Below are positions 1-6,396 of a DNA stretch of 8,414 bases, piece by piece. The stretch comes from CAZNQW01 sp964575225 (GTDB taxonomy: Bacteria > Chloroflexota > Anaerolineae > JAAYZQ01). How positions within the stretch are numbered: the first letter of the stretch is position 1; each line of letters begins with the position of its first letter. Made by a program: the position numbers and the translations under genes. The stretch covers positions 1 through 8,414 of the forward strand of contig CAZNQW010000177.1 in the NCBI GenBank assembly GCA_964575225.1. Reading direction: 5' to 3'. A model generated the notes under the pieces. It had not been told where the DNA came from. It searched no databases and saw nothing but the letters and a program-made list of their open reading frames with translations.

Positions 1-52
1 CACCCGCGATTGTGCGCGGTGAGTGTTGTTCAGAGGTGTGCTCTCCCGATCT
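1..52. other. Illumina P7 / i7-index adapter remnant (assembly artefact)
   Basis: Bases 19-52 match the 34-nt TruSeq read-2 adapter at 29 of 34 positions (mismatches at 23, 26, 27, 35 and 45). The 3' part GTGTGCTCTTCCGATCT matches 16 of 17. Bases 1-10 match the preceding P7 segment CATACGAGAT at 7 of 10. The 8 bases between (11-18, TGTGCGCG) sit exactly where an 8-nt i7 index belongs. On the minus strand this segment translates as IGRAHL, close to the IGRAHV expected from adapter read through in this frame. Genomic sequence therefore starts at about 53. The G8 run at 53-60 may also be unreliable. Confidence 0.93.
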
Positions 53-1082
53 GGGGGGGGCGCCCCACTGTGGTGGGATATCGGTCCCCCGGTGTTGGCC
101 GGTGCATCGACTGGGTGGCAGCCAGGCCCACCGCCACGGTTGCCCGGCTATCGCGCCCCGTGACCGGCGGATCGGCATCTTCCATCAGGCAGTCGGCAAA
201 CACCTGCAACTCGGTGAACAAGGCCTCGCCCAGTCGCTCCGGCGTCGTCCGGGCCATGTCGTGGTGCACGCCCTTTCGGTCCAGCATGCGCACCGGTGTA
301 TGCCGAAAGTGACCGATCTGCACGGCGCCCTCATCGCCGATCACCTCGATGCGCAGGTCGTGTCCATAGCGGGTGGTCCGGCTGGCGAAGAGCGTGCCCA
401 TCATCCCGCGCGAGAAACGCAAGCTGACCACCGCATTGTCCACATCCCCCACCGCGCCGACAGCTGCGTCGACCAGGGCGTCGCCCTCGGTATAGACTCG
501 AATGACCTCGTCGGCCATGAGCCAGCGCGAGATGTACAGATCGTGGTACATGGCGTCCAGGAGCAACCCGCCGCTGACGGCTGGATTGGCAAAACTAGGC
601 GGCGGCGGATCGACGTCTCCACTGATGGCCCGGATGACCAGCGGCTGCCCGATGGCCCCCGCTTCGATGGCGCGTTTGGCCTCCACGTGGCCTGCATCGA
701 ACTGGCGCACGTGGCCCATCATCAAGGGGACGACTGCTTGTTCGACGGCGTCGATGGCCCGGTCGCAATCGGACAGGTTCAGCGCCAGGGGCTTTTCACA
801 AAAGATCGGCAGTCCGGCAGCAGCGCACCGGACCACATTGTCGACGTGGGCCGAGGTACTGCTGGCGATCACCACGGCGTCCAATTCCTCGCGGGCCAGA
901 AGGGTGTCGAGATCGGCATAGACGGCTACATCACCGAAGAGTCGCCGGGCCTCGGTGGCCCGCTCCTCATTCGACGTGGTGACGGCCACCAACTGGACGC
1001 CGCGAACCCTCCGCGCTAGATTCTCTGCGTGGGTGGCTCCAATGCGTCCATAGCCCACCACGGCCACTCGCTTGTCACCCAT
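30..1082 (-). CDS. Gfo/Idh/MocA-family oxidoreductase, 3' end cut by adapter
   Basis: NAD(P)-dependent sugar or cyclitol dehydrogenase, probably cytoplasmic. An N-terminal Rossmann fold carries G10-Y-G-R-I-G15. The EKP motif has Lys97, and D176/H180 (DAMYHD) complete the Lys-Asp-His set that IolG-type enzymes use. The end of the second beta strand reads VAVTTSNEER, without the acidic residue that favours NAD, so NADP or relaxed cofactor use is possible (inference). It is clearly related to the IolG-like protein upstream but diverged: MGHVRQFD replaces GFNRRFD. ATG at 1082 has a GGAGA site 6 nt upstream (1089-1093). It follows the iolG-like stop by 26 nt and is the last visible operon gene. 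The TGA at 30-32 and the last residues (IGRAHL) are adapter-derived; real coding runs 53-1082 and the true C-terminus is off the contig. Substrate is unknown: another inositol isomer, inosose, or sugar acid are options. Confidence 0.9.
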   Translation of the reverse strand: MGDKRVAVVGYGRIGATHAENLARRVRGVQLVAVTTSNEERATEARRLFGDVAVYADLDTLLAREELDAVVIASSTSAHVDNVVRCAAAGLPIFCEKPLALNLSDCDRAIDAVEQAVVPLMMGHVRQFDAGHVEAKRAIEAGAIGQPLVIRAISGDVDPPPPSFANPAVSGGLLLDAMYHDLYISRWLMADEVIRVYTEGDALVDAAVGAVGDVDNAVVSLRFSRGMMGTLFASRTTRYGHDLRIEVIGDEGAVQIGHFRHTPVRMLDRKGVHHDMARTTPERLGEALFTELQVFADCLMEDADPPVTGRDSRATVAVGLAATQSMHRPTPGDRYPTTVGRPPQIGRAHL

Positions 1083-1108
1083 GGCACGTCTCCGATGCCC
1101 TTCTGTTT

Positions 1109-2134
1109 CTAGAGATTCGGATCGATCTCGCTCAGTTTGACCAGACGCTTTTCCTGGAACGATTTCTTGGCGGCATAGCCCATCACCACGGGGATGAGCC
1201 CATCGCGACCCGTGACCGTGATGGGTGTGTCGTTTAGAATGGCGTCGATAAAGGCCTTGACTTCATTCAGATACGAGTCCATGTAGCGCTCCATGAAAAA
1301 GAACAGCGGCAGCGCTCCGTGGGTTCCCTGGGTGTTGTACACAATGGCTGAATCGGGCTTGTTGTTATCGCAGTTGACCATGCCTTTGGAGCCGAACACC
1401 TCGACGCGCTGGTCGTAGCCGTAGACGGCCTGTCGGCTGTTGTCGATGGCGCCCATGGCCCCGTTGGCAAAGTAGATCGTCACGATGGCTGTATCAATGT
1501 CGCCTGCCTCGCCGATGGCCGGATCCACCAACACGTTGCCCGCAGCAAACACGGCTTCAGGTTCGCTGCCCACGAGGAAACGAGCCATGTCAAAGTCGTG
1601 GATCATCATGTCCATAAAGATCCCGCCCGATATTTTGACATAATCTATGGGGGGCGGCGCTGGGTCGCGGCTGGTGATGCGCAGCAGATGTACGTCCCCG
1701 ATGTTTCCGGCGGTGACTAGCTCTTGAACCCGCCGAAAGTTGGGGTCAAAGCGACGGTTAAAGCCGATCTGTAGCTTGACCCCGGACTGTTTGACGACGT
1801 CCAGCGCCTCGTCGATCTTGGCCAGGTCCAGGGCGATGGGCTTTTCACAAAAGATCTGCTTTCCGGCGCGGGCGGCATCCATCATAAATTGGGCATGAGT
1901 GTCGGTGCTGGAGCAGATCAGGACGGCGTCGATGTTCGGATCGTCCAGAATCTGGCGGTGATCCCCGTAGGCCGCCGGGATTCCCAACTCGGCTGCCAGT
2001 TTTTGGGCTGCATCGACAAAGACATCCGCCACAGCCACCAGGTTGGCCTCGGGCATCCGATAGGCCAGGTTCTGGGCATGGGCCCGGCCAATCCGGCCGG
2101 CGCCTATCAGACCAATATTGAGTGCTTTTTTCAT
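1109..2134 (-). CDS. iolG: Inositol 2-dehydrogenase (IolG-type, Gfo/Idh/MocA family)
   Basis: Predicted to oxidise myo-inositol (or an isomer) to scyllo-inosose with NAD, in the cytoplasm. The 341-aa length is normal for the family. The Rossmann motif is G11-A-G-R-I-G16, and D37 at the end of beta2 fits NAD use. EKPIALD contains Lys98, GFNRRFDP spans 124-131, and D175 and H179 (DMMIHDFD) complete the Lys-Asp-His catalytic triad known from Bacillus IolG. The stretch from SRDPAPPP to MARFL is very typical of inositol dehydrogenases. ATG at 2134 is chosen over an in-frame upstream GTG (2239) because GAGAGG lies 5 nt before it and the Rossmann fold begins there. It sits 132 nt after the URO-D-like gene and 26 nt before a second paralogue. 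An IolM-like gene in the same operon supports inositol as substrate, although D-chiro- or scyllo-inositol remain possible. Confidence 0.9.
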   Translation of the reverse strand: MKKALNIGLIGAGRIGRAHAQNLAYRMPEANLVAVADVFVDAAQKLAAELGIPAAYGDHRQILDDPNIDAVLICSSTDTHAQFMMDAARAGKQIFCEKPIALDLAKIDEALDVVKQSGVKLQIGFNRRFDPNFRRVQELVTAGNIGDVHLLRITSRDPAPPPIDYVKISGGIFMDMMIHDFDMARFLVGSEPEAVFAAGNVLVDPAIGEAGDIDTAIVTIYFANGAMGAIDNSRQAVYGYDQRVEVFGSKGMVNCDNNKPDSAIVYNTQGTHGALPLFFFMERYMDSYLNEVKAFIDAILNDTPITVTGRDGLIPVVMGYAAKKSFQEKRLVKLSEIDPNL

Positions 2135-2139
2135 CGATT

Positions 2140-2145
2140 CCTCTC
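2140..2145 (-). promoter_or_regulatory. Ribosome binding site fixing the iolG-like start
   Basis: Reads GAGAGG on the minus strand, 5 nt before the ATG at 2132-2134. It decides between this start and an upstream in-frame GTG at 2239 that would add 35 residues with no family resemblance. Confidence 0.7.
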
Positions 2146-2162
2146 TCGGATATGAGTGGTAC

Positions 2163-2183
2163 CCGGCGGGTGCGCCCTGCCGG
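2163..2183. other. Small GC-rich hairpin in the uroD-like/iolG-like gap
   Basis: CCGGCGGG (2163-2170) pairs with CCC-T-GCCGG (2175-2183) as an 8-bp stem with one bulged T and a 4-nt loop. It lies in the 132-nt gap between the URO-D-like stop and the iolG-like start. No T run follows on the transcribed strand, so it is not a standard intrinsic terminator; it may affect message processing or stability. A second small stem, ATCCC-GCG-GGGAT (2253-2265), directly follows the upstream stop codon. No convincing promoter is seen in this gap. Confidence 0.4.
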
Positions 2184-2266
2184 CCGCTGACATTGATCTC
2201 GTGGGCGTGTGTGCTGCAGTCGCCACAGCGCGCTACCAACCTCGCCCGATGTATCCCGCGGGGATG

Positions 2267-3415
2267 TCAGTGATATTCACCAAAATCCCGCCAGGCTTCC
2301 CACATGGCCATGATGTTTTCCGGGGGCACATTGGCTTGAATATCGTGCACGGCGGCAAAGACAAAGCCGCCTCCAGGCGCCAAGATGTCGATGTTGCACT
2401 GGACATGATCCCGGATCTGCTCGGGCGTGCCCGAACCGAGCATCCACTGGGTATCGATGCCGCCGCCCCAAAACACCAGGTCGCGGCCATATTCCCGTTT
2501 AAGCTCTGCCAGATCCATTCCCTTGGCGCTGATCTGCACAGGGTTCAAAATGTCGATCCCGGCGTCGATCAGATCGGGGAGCAGCTTTTTCACCGAGCCG
2601 CAGGTGTGATAGAATACCTTGACCGGTGCCTGGGTTTTGATAAAGCCAAAGAGCTCCTTGTGCCGCGGTTGGATCAGCTCATGGTAGGTGCGCGGCGACA
2701 TGAGGGGCGCGTTCTGCCCACCCAGGTCGTCGGCCTCGATCACGACATCGACCAGGTCGCCGACCTCGCGCAACGCCCGCTCCCAAAAGGCGCTCTTGAA
2801 CTCGACCATCCGGTCGAGCATCAGGGCCACGTACTTCTGATTGAGTGCCAGGTCTACATAAAACTGTTCAAAGCCCCGCGCCCAGGAGTAGACCTCGGTA
2901 ATTCCGGCGCAAGGACCTGCCAGAACTACCGCCTTGCCCTCAGCTCGCGCTGCCTCGGCTTGTTCCCGCAGCTTGGCAAATCGCTGGTCGTCCACTGGGT
3001 TAGGAATCGGAAAGGCCCGGAACTCGTCCAGCGAGTCGGCGCCGGCGAGGGGATGGTGGAACATGTCGTAGTAAAAGCCACCCACCTTTGGCTTGCGCCA
3101 GCCTATGCCCCACTCGTCATAATAGGCTTCATAGTCGCCCTGATCGTGAAAGGTGAGTTGATAACTGGAGGGAAAGTCGGGGATCACCCAGCGCAGGTCG
3201 GTTTGCAATTGGTCGGCCAGATCCGAATCCACAATGGCCAATTGCTCGGCCAGCGCCCCCACCCGAACCGGCACCTCGGGCAAGCCGAGGTACTGGCGAA
3301 GATTGGCATAGGCTGTGACGTGAATGGAACTCAGGCCGGTTCCGCCCAAGTCAAACGGCACCCGATCCGGTTCCCGGTGAGCCAACGCTTCCAGAACCCT
3401 TTGTTGCGAATTCAC
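2267..3415 (-). CDS. URO-D superfamily protein, putative corrinoid/cofactor methyltransferase
   Basis: 382-aa TIM-barrel protein of the uroporphyrinogen decarboxylase superfamily, but not HemE: the N-terminal region (VPFDLGGTGLSSIH, 19-32) lacks the RQAGRY porphyrin-site motif. It resembles the MtaA/CmuA-like branch that transfers methyl groups between corrinoid proteins and thiol or folate cofactors. Visible family features are the N-terminal RVLEALAHREPDRVP (6-20), ADD at 228-230, H270-T-C272 (the HxC zinc-type motif), NPVQ at 291-294, GGGID at 317-321, and HDIQANVPPENI at 357-368. The third Cys ligand of classical zinc methyltransferases, expected in a PGCG-like loop, appears as APGGGF (346-351), so chemistry is uncertain. 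The start is GTG at 3415, after AAGGGAGGG with a 6-nt spacer; further upstream translation overlaps usp and looks random. Usp ends 20 nt upstream. Its place between inositol dehydrogenases suggests a role in cyclitol use, perhaps demethylation (hypothesis). Confidence 0.86.
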   Translation of the reverse strand: MNSQQRVLEALAHREPDRVPFDLGGTGLSSIHVTAYANLRQYLGLPEVPVRVGALAEQLAIVDSDLADQLQTDLRWVIPDFPSSYQLTFHDQGDYEAYYDEWGIGWRKPKVGGFYYDMFHHPLAGADSLDEFRAFPIPNPVDDQRFAKLREQAEAARAEGKAVVLAGPCAGITEVYSWARGFEQFYVDLALNQKYVALMLDRMVEFKSAFWERALREVGDLVDVVIEADDLGGQNAPLMSPRTYHELIQPRHKELFGFIKTQAPVKVFYHTCGSVKKLLPDLIDAGIDILNPVQISAKGMDLAELKREYGRDLVFWGGGIDTQWMLGSGTPEQIRDHVQCNIDILAPGGGFVFAAVHDIQANVPPENIMAMWEAWRDFGEYH

Positions 3416-3421
3416 GAAATG

Positions 3422-3430
3422 CCCTCCCTT
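3422..3430 (-). promoter_or_regulatory. Strong ribosome binding site selecting a GTG start
   Basis: AAGGGAGGG on the minus strand, 6 nt before the GTG at 3413-3415. It is the strongest reason for placing the URO-D-like start here instead of at a codon inside the usp gene, which would add 67 unrelated residues. Confidence 0.8.
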
Positions 3431-3435
3431 GCGTT

Positions 3436-3888
3436 CTACCCTGGTGGTCCGGCGACGACCAGGCACGAAATTTTGGTCATGTTCAGAATTTTGCGGGCTA
3501 CACCGCCCAGCAGGTTGTCGTGGGGTGCGAGGCCCCTCTGCCCGAGCACAATCAGGTCGACCTCCTGAGCTTCTCCCACTTCCAGGATTTTGGTTGTGGG
3601 ATCTCCCATGATGCACTCGGAACTTGTCCGATCGACGCCCGCCTTGTTACATTTCTCTCGAGCCCGCGATAAAATGAGCTCGGCCGAATCGTTCAGGATC
3701 TGCATCCGCGAGGCCGTGACCTCTCCCGCCGCCATCATATCCAGAATCTCTTTGGGCAACGATAGATCTCGGATTACGTGGACCAAATGGATTGACGACT
3801 GATGACAGAGGGCCATTTCGATGGCCGTCTCGACGGCACGCAAACTGCACGACGATCCATCCACCGGCACAAGCAGTTTTTCAAACAT
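3436..3888 (-). CDS. Universal stress protein (UspA domain)
   Basis: 150-aa single-domain Usp, the usual length. It starts FEKLLVPVDGSS (2-13) with the conserved Asp10 and has the DLIVLGQRG strand and loop at 111-119. The nucleotide loop reads G116-x2-G119-x9-G129-V130: the G-2x-G-9x-G(S/T) ATP-binding pattern with Val in place of Ser/Thr. Nucleotide binding may therefore be altered or lost. Such proteins are soluble, usually dimeric, and modulate stress or energy-state responses; no specific partner can be named. ATG at 3888 is set by a strong GAGGAGGAA site, and the 16 extra codons upstream have no Usp similarity. It lies 180 nt after the dehydrogenase gene, with a strong hairpin in that gap, and 20 nt before the URO-D-like gene, so it is probably co-transcribed with the latter. 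A Usp inside a catabolic operon is less usual. Confidence 0.92.
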   Translation of the reverse strand: MFEKLLVPVDGSSCSLRAVETAIEMALCHQSSIHLVHVIRDLSLPKEILDMMAAGEVTASRMQILNDSAELILSRAREKCNKAGVDRTSSECIMGDPTTKILEVGEAQEVDLIVLGQRGLAPHDNLLGGVARKILNMTKISCLVVAGPPG

Positions 3889-3893
3889 CGTTT

Positions 3894-3902
3894 TTCCTCC
3901 TC
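3894..3902 (-). promoter_or_regulatory. Strong ribosome binding site of usp
   Basis: GAGGAGGAA on the minus strand, 5 nt before the ATG at 3886-3888. It decides this start over an in-frame ATG at 3936. Confidence 0.75.
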
Positions 3903-3987
3903 GTGGGTATGGCTGGCTCGGGTCTGCCGACCTCAAGCAGGGACGACCGGCCTCCCTTGCTCGTCCTATTCACAGTTCCAAGTCCGG

Positions 3988-4031
3988 GCGACACGGGATG
4001 GGTGCCGTATGGCCGTTCCATCCCGTGTCGC
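3988..4031. repeat. Perfect 14-bp inverted repeat between iolM-like and usp genes
   Basis: GCGACACGGGATGG (3988-4001) is the exact reverse complement of CCATCCCGTGTCGC (4018-4031), with a 16-nt loop in which GCC-GTAT-GGC can add 3 pairs. It lies 37 nt after the dehydrogenase stop in the 180-nt gap before usp. No T run follows on the transcribed strand, so it is not a textbook intrinsic terminator. It could be a message-processing or 3'-end stabilising hairpin, or a protein-binding palindrome. The rest of the gap (3889-3987) holds the usp ribosome binding site and a weak GGACGA/TCGTCC repeat (3941-3946, 3961-3966), but no clear promoter. Confidence 0.8.
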
Positions 4032-4068
4032 AGGTTCACGAGGTCAGGGCCTCGCGCGTACAAAAACG

Positions 4069-5229
4069 CTAGGCATTCGGCTTGACGATGATCTTTCCAT
4101 CGGTGCGCTTGGTCGACTTGGCGATGGCAGCGACGGTGTCTTCCAGGCCATACCGGGCTGTGATGATCGGGCTCAGGTCCAGCCGGCCGCTGGCTACCAG
4201 GCGGATCACGTTGGGGAAGGTTTCGTGCCCCGAGTGTCCCTGGGCGCCAAAGGCTTGGGCGCGCCGAACCTGGAACGATTCGAGATACATCGGTACTTTT
4301 TGCGCGGCGCGGCCGATCTGGACGACCTTGGCGTTGATGGCCAATGCCTTTTCCATCTCGGGAATGGTCAGATGCGGGGCGCCCGCGGCTTCGACGAAAA
4401 AGTCAAAGCCGGCGCCCTTGCTCAAGTCCATCAGCACTTCGCTGGGGGTTACTTCGCGCGGATCAAAGACATAATCGGCGCCCACGGTCTTGGCGAGTTC
4501 CTGGCGCTGAGGAGAAACCTCAAAGGCCACGATCCGGCCGGCGCCTCCTGCTCGGGCGATGCCGATGGCCGCCAGGCCGATGGAGCCAGCGCCAAAGACA
4601 CTGACATAGTGACCTGGCCGAAAACCGCCGGCGCGCTCTATCATGCCATTGTAGGCCACGGTGGTCGGCTCGGTCATGGCGGCTACTTCAAAGCCCTTGG
4701 TCTCGTCGCCGTAGCGCTCCAGAATGTCATTGATGGGCCAGCAGAATTTTTCGTCGACGGCGATATAGTTGGCAAAGGCGCCTTCGATGGTGAACCCGAG
4801 TTCTTCCAGGTTCGTGCAGTGGTTGGGAAAGCCGTTGCGACAGGGAATACAACGTCCGCACCAGTTCATCTCTTCAACTGTCACGGGAGCGCCCACTTTC
4901 AGCGATGTGACTTCGGGTCCCACCTCGACGACCTTGGCCGAAAACTCGTGGCCCAGGATGGTCGGGAACTTGGTCAGGCCGGGATACAGGATATACCCGT
5001 CCTTGTCGGTCTCGTAGAAATGCATATCCGAGCCGCACACGCCACAAGCCTGCACTTCCAGCAGTACGTCCTTGGGCCCCATCTTGGGCTCGGGCCATTC
5101 CCGCACCGAAAGGGTCGGGTGTCGCCATACGGCGTTGCCGGTGATGGCTTTGCCAGTTTCCTTTTCCCAGTCCGACACGACATAATCGGGCCTGGGATCC
5201 CACTTTGCGTCTAGAACTAGACCTCTCAT
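4069..5229 (-). CDS. iolM: Zinc-binding dehydrogenase, scyllo-inosose 3-dehydrogenase-like (IolM type)
   Basis: 386-aa medium-chain Zn-dehydrogenase, predicted to oxidise scyllo-inosose at C3 to a diketo-inositol in the non-canonical inositol pathway. Catalytic zinc residues are C65 (CGVCGSD), H94-E95 (GHEF) and probably E187 (TEPT). Structural zinc cysteines are C124, C127, C130 and C138. The Rossmann motif is G213-A-G-S-I-G218, and E237 at the end of beta2 fits NAD. From memory of Thermotoga maritima TM0412 (IolM), it shares the long N-terminus with WDPRPDY (10-16), DGYILYPGLT (77-86), GFPNHC (133-138), and QVRRAQ followed by GHSGHETFP near the C-terminus. Ordinary threonine or sorbitol dehydrogenases are shorter and lack this combination. 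ATG at 5229 has GGAGG 6 nt upstream and lies 26 nt after lacI, so they are co-transcribed. The substrate is inferred from similarity and the iolG-like neighbour; a related polyol or sugar is the alternative. Confidence 0.9.
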   Translation of the reverse strand: MRGLVLDAKWDPRPDYVVSDWEKETGKAITGNAVWRHPTLSVREWPEPKMGPKDVLLEVQACGVCGSDMHFYETDKDGYILYPGLTKFPTILGHEFSAKVVEVGPEVTSLKVGAPVTVEEMNWCGRCIPCRNGFPNHCTNLEELGFTIEGAFANYIAVDEKFCWPINDILERYGDETKGFEVAAMTEPTTVAYNGMIERAGGFRPGHYVSVFGAGSIGLAAIGIARAGGAGRIVAFEVSPQRQELAKTVGADYVFDPREVTPSEVLMDLSKGAGFDFFVEAAGAPHLTIPEMEKALAINAKVVQIGRAAQKVPMYLESFQVRRAQAFGAQGHSGHETFPNVIRLVASGRLDLSPIITARYGLEDTVAAIAKSTKRTDGKIIVKPNA

Positions 5230-5255
5230 TGTCCACCTCCAAGATTTTCTTGATA

Positions 5256-6314
5256 CTATGTATTGCGCGCCACGGCACGCTCGTGCGCGCCGCTGTGCGT
5301 CAGCACCCCTGACGACTCTCGAACAATCAACCGTCCTTTGACGACGACATTGGCCTTGTCGATGTGCTCTGCCCGCTCATCGCCAATGAGCGACAGCACC
5401 ATCCGCATCGCCGTCCGACCCATCTCGGCTTTGGGCTGGGCCAGGGTAGTCAGCGACGGCATGACGTACGAGGCAAAGGGGATATCATCGAACCCGACGA
5501 CCGACAGCTCGTCGGGTACAACAATTCCTATCTCTCGCGCCGCCCGCATGAGTCCCACGGCGGTCATATCATTATAGCACAGAACGGCTGTGGGGGGATC
5601 GGCCAACGCCCGCAGGTGAGGTAGAGCCCGCTCTCCACCCGATGCGCGTCCGTTGCCAGGCACCATCAGTTGAGGATCAAAGTCGATGCCGGCGCGGGCC
5701 AGTGCTTCGCAGTAACCGGCCTGGCGTTCCTGGTCGTCGCTGTGGTGGGTCCTGCCGCCCACGTAGCCAATGCGCCGGTGCTGCAAGCCAATGAGGTATT
5801 TGGTGGCGATATAGGCCCCATGCCGATTGTCGACGTTTACCGAAAAGGTGGATGGGCTGGTCTGACGGCGATGGCTGTTAATGAGCACGATTGGAACCCC
5901 GAGCCGCTCCAGGAGCCCCTGATAGAGGGCTCCCACACGTGACGACGTCACAATCACTCCATCCACACGTTTTGATTGGAGCATCTCTACGGCGGCAATT
6001 TCCCGTTTGGACTGGGAACCCGAACTGGTCAGGATCACGCTGTAGCCATAGTCATACGCCGTGCTTTCAATGCTTTGCACGACCTCGGCGATAAAGGGGT
6101 CGGTGATGGTCGTGACGACTACGCCCACGGTCTGTGTCCGGCCCATGACCAGGCTGCGCGCTTGGGCATCGGGCGAGTAGCCCATCTCGCGGGCCAGTTG
6201 TTGGATGCGGGCCTTGGTGCCAGTGCTGACCAGCGGGCTATCGCTCAGGGCACGGGAGACCGTGGAATGAGAGACCTGAGCTTCTCGTGCGATATCTTTG
6301 ATCGAGATGCGCAT
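5256..6314 (-). CDS. LacI-family transcriptional regulator
   Basis: 352-aa regulator with the full family layout. The N-terminal helix-turn-helix (SIKDIAREAQVSHSTVSRAL, 4-23) has its recognition helix at about 16-23. The hinge helix SPDAQARSL (47-55) ends in Leu55, the residue that in LacI/PurR wedges into the central CpG of the operator. A periplasmic-binding-like effector domain follows (about 60-340), with VVVTTITDPF, the NVDN segment, and VVGFDDIPFASYVMPSLTT near the end. The start ATG at 6314 directly precedes the HTH; a weak GAGGT lies 9 nt upstream. It is the first gene of the operon, 26 nt before the iolM-like gene. Its promoter carries a palindrome centred on CG that fits LacI-family binding, so autoregulation of the whole operon is likely. 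The effector is unknown; an inositol or inosose would fit the neighbours. Confidence 0.96.
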   Translation of the reverse strand: MRISIKDIAREAQVSHSTVSRALSDSPLVSTGTKARIQQLAREMGYSPDAQARSLVMGRTQTVGVVVTTITDPFIAEVVQSIESTAYDYGYSVILTSSGSQSKREIAAVEMLQSKRVDGVIVTSSRVGALYQGLLERLGVPIVLINSHRRQTSPSTFSVNVDNRHGAYIATKYLIGLQHRRIGYVGGRTHHSDDQERQAGYCEALARAGIDFDPQLMVPGNGRASGGERALPHLRALADPPTAVLCYNDMTAVGLMRAAREIGIVVPDELSVVGFDDIPFASYVMPSLTTLAQPKAEMGRTAMRMVLSLIGDERAEHIDKANVVVKGRLIVRESSGVLTHSGAHERAVARNT

Positions 6315-6328
6315 CCTAACCTGACCTC

Positions 6329-6344
6329 ATGCCTACGTGTGAAA
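6329..6344. promoter_or_regulatory. Candidate second LacI-type operator (O2)
   Basis: ATGCCTACGTGTGAAA matches the upstream perfect palindrome at 12 of 16 positions, including the central CG and the run ACGTGTG. It lies in the 5' leader, 15 nt before the lacI start codon. Its centre is 52 bp from the main operator, about five DNA turns, so two dimers would face the same side of the helix. Being imperfect, it may bind more weakly or be chance. Confidence 0.5.
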
Positions 6345-6380
6345 GACAAACCTCCAGCAGCGTCTGATTCAGGAGGACCT

Positions 6381-6396
6381 TTGCACACGTGTGCAA
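6381..6396. promoter_or_regulatory. Perfect 16-bp LacI-type operator (O1)
   Basis: TTGCACACGTGTGCAA is a perfect palindrome with a central CG, the usual form of a LacI/PurR-family operator. It begins at the last base of the -10 box and covers the expected transcription start (about 6388-6390), so bound repressor would block RNA polymerase. It lies about 67 bp upstream of the lacI start codon. The most likely ligand is the adjacent LacI-family protein. Confidence 0.88.

Noticed and set aside
57..66. GGGGCGCCCC palindrome near the left edge as a regulatory site
   Set aside because: It overlaps the G8 run at the adapter junction and lies within coding sequence; probably incidental or error-affected.
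12..1019. Long plus-strand open frame (335 codons) opposite the last dehydrogenase gene
   Set aside because: It starts inside the adapter and is antisense to a clear Gfo/Idh/MocA gene; its protein has no recognisable motifs. It is a shadow of GC-rich codon use.
2267..3415. HemE uroporphyrinogen decarboxylase for heme synthesis
   Set aside because: The porphyrin-site RQAGRY motif is absent, an HxC motif is present, and no heme genes are nearby.
2156..3568. 470-codon plus-strand open frame opposite the URO-D-like gene
   Set aside because: Antisense to a well-supported gene with a strong ribosome site; no domain pattern is seen in it.
3802..5214. 470-codon plus-strand open frame opposite the Zn-dehydrogenase
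   Set aside because: Antisense shadow; the minus strand shows all zinc ligands and the Rossmann motif.
5935..5972. CACACGTG and CACACGTT inside lacI as extra intragenic operators
   Set aside because: The better one matches the palindrome at only about 10 of 16 positions and both lie in conserved coding sequence.
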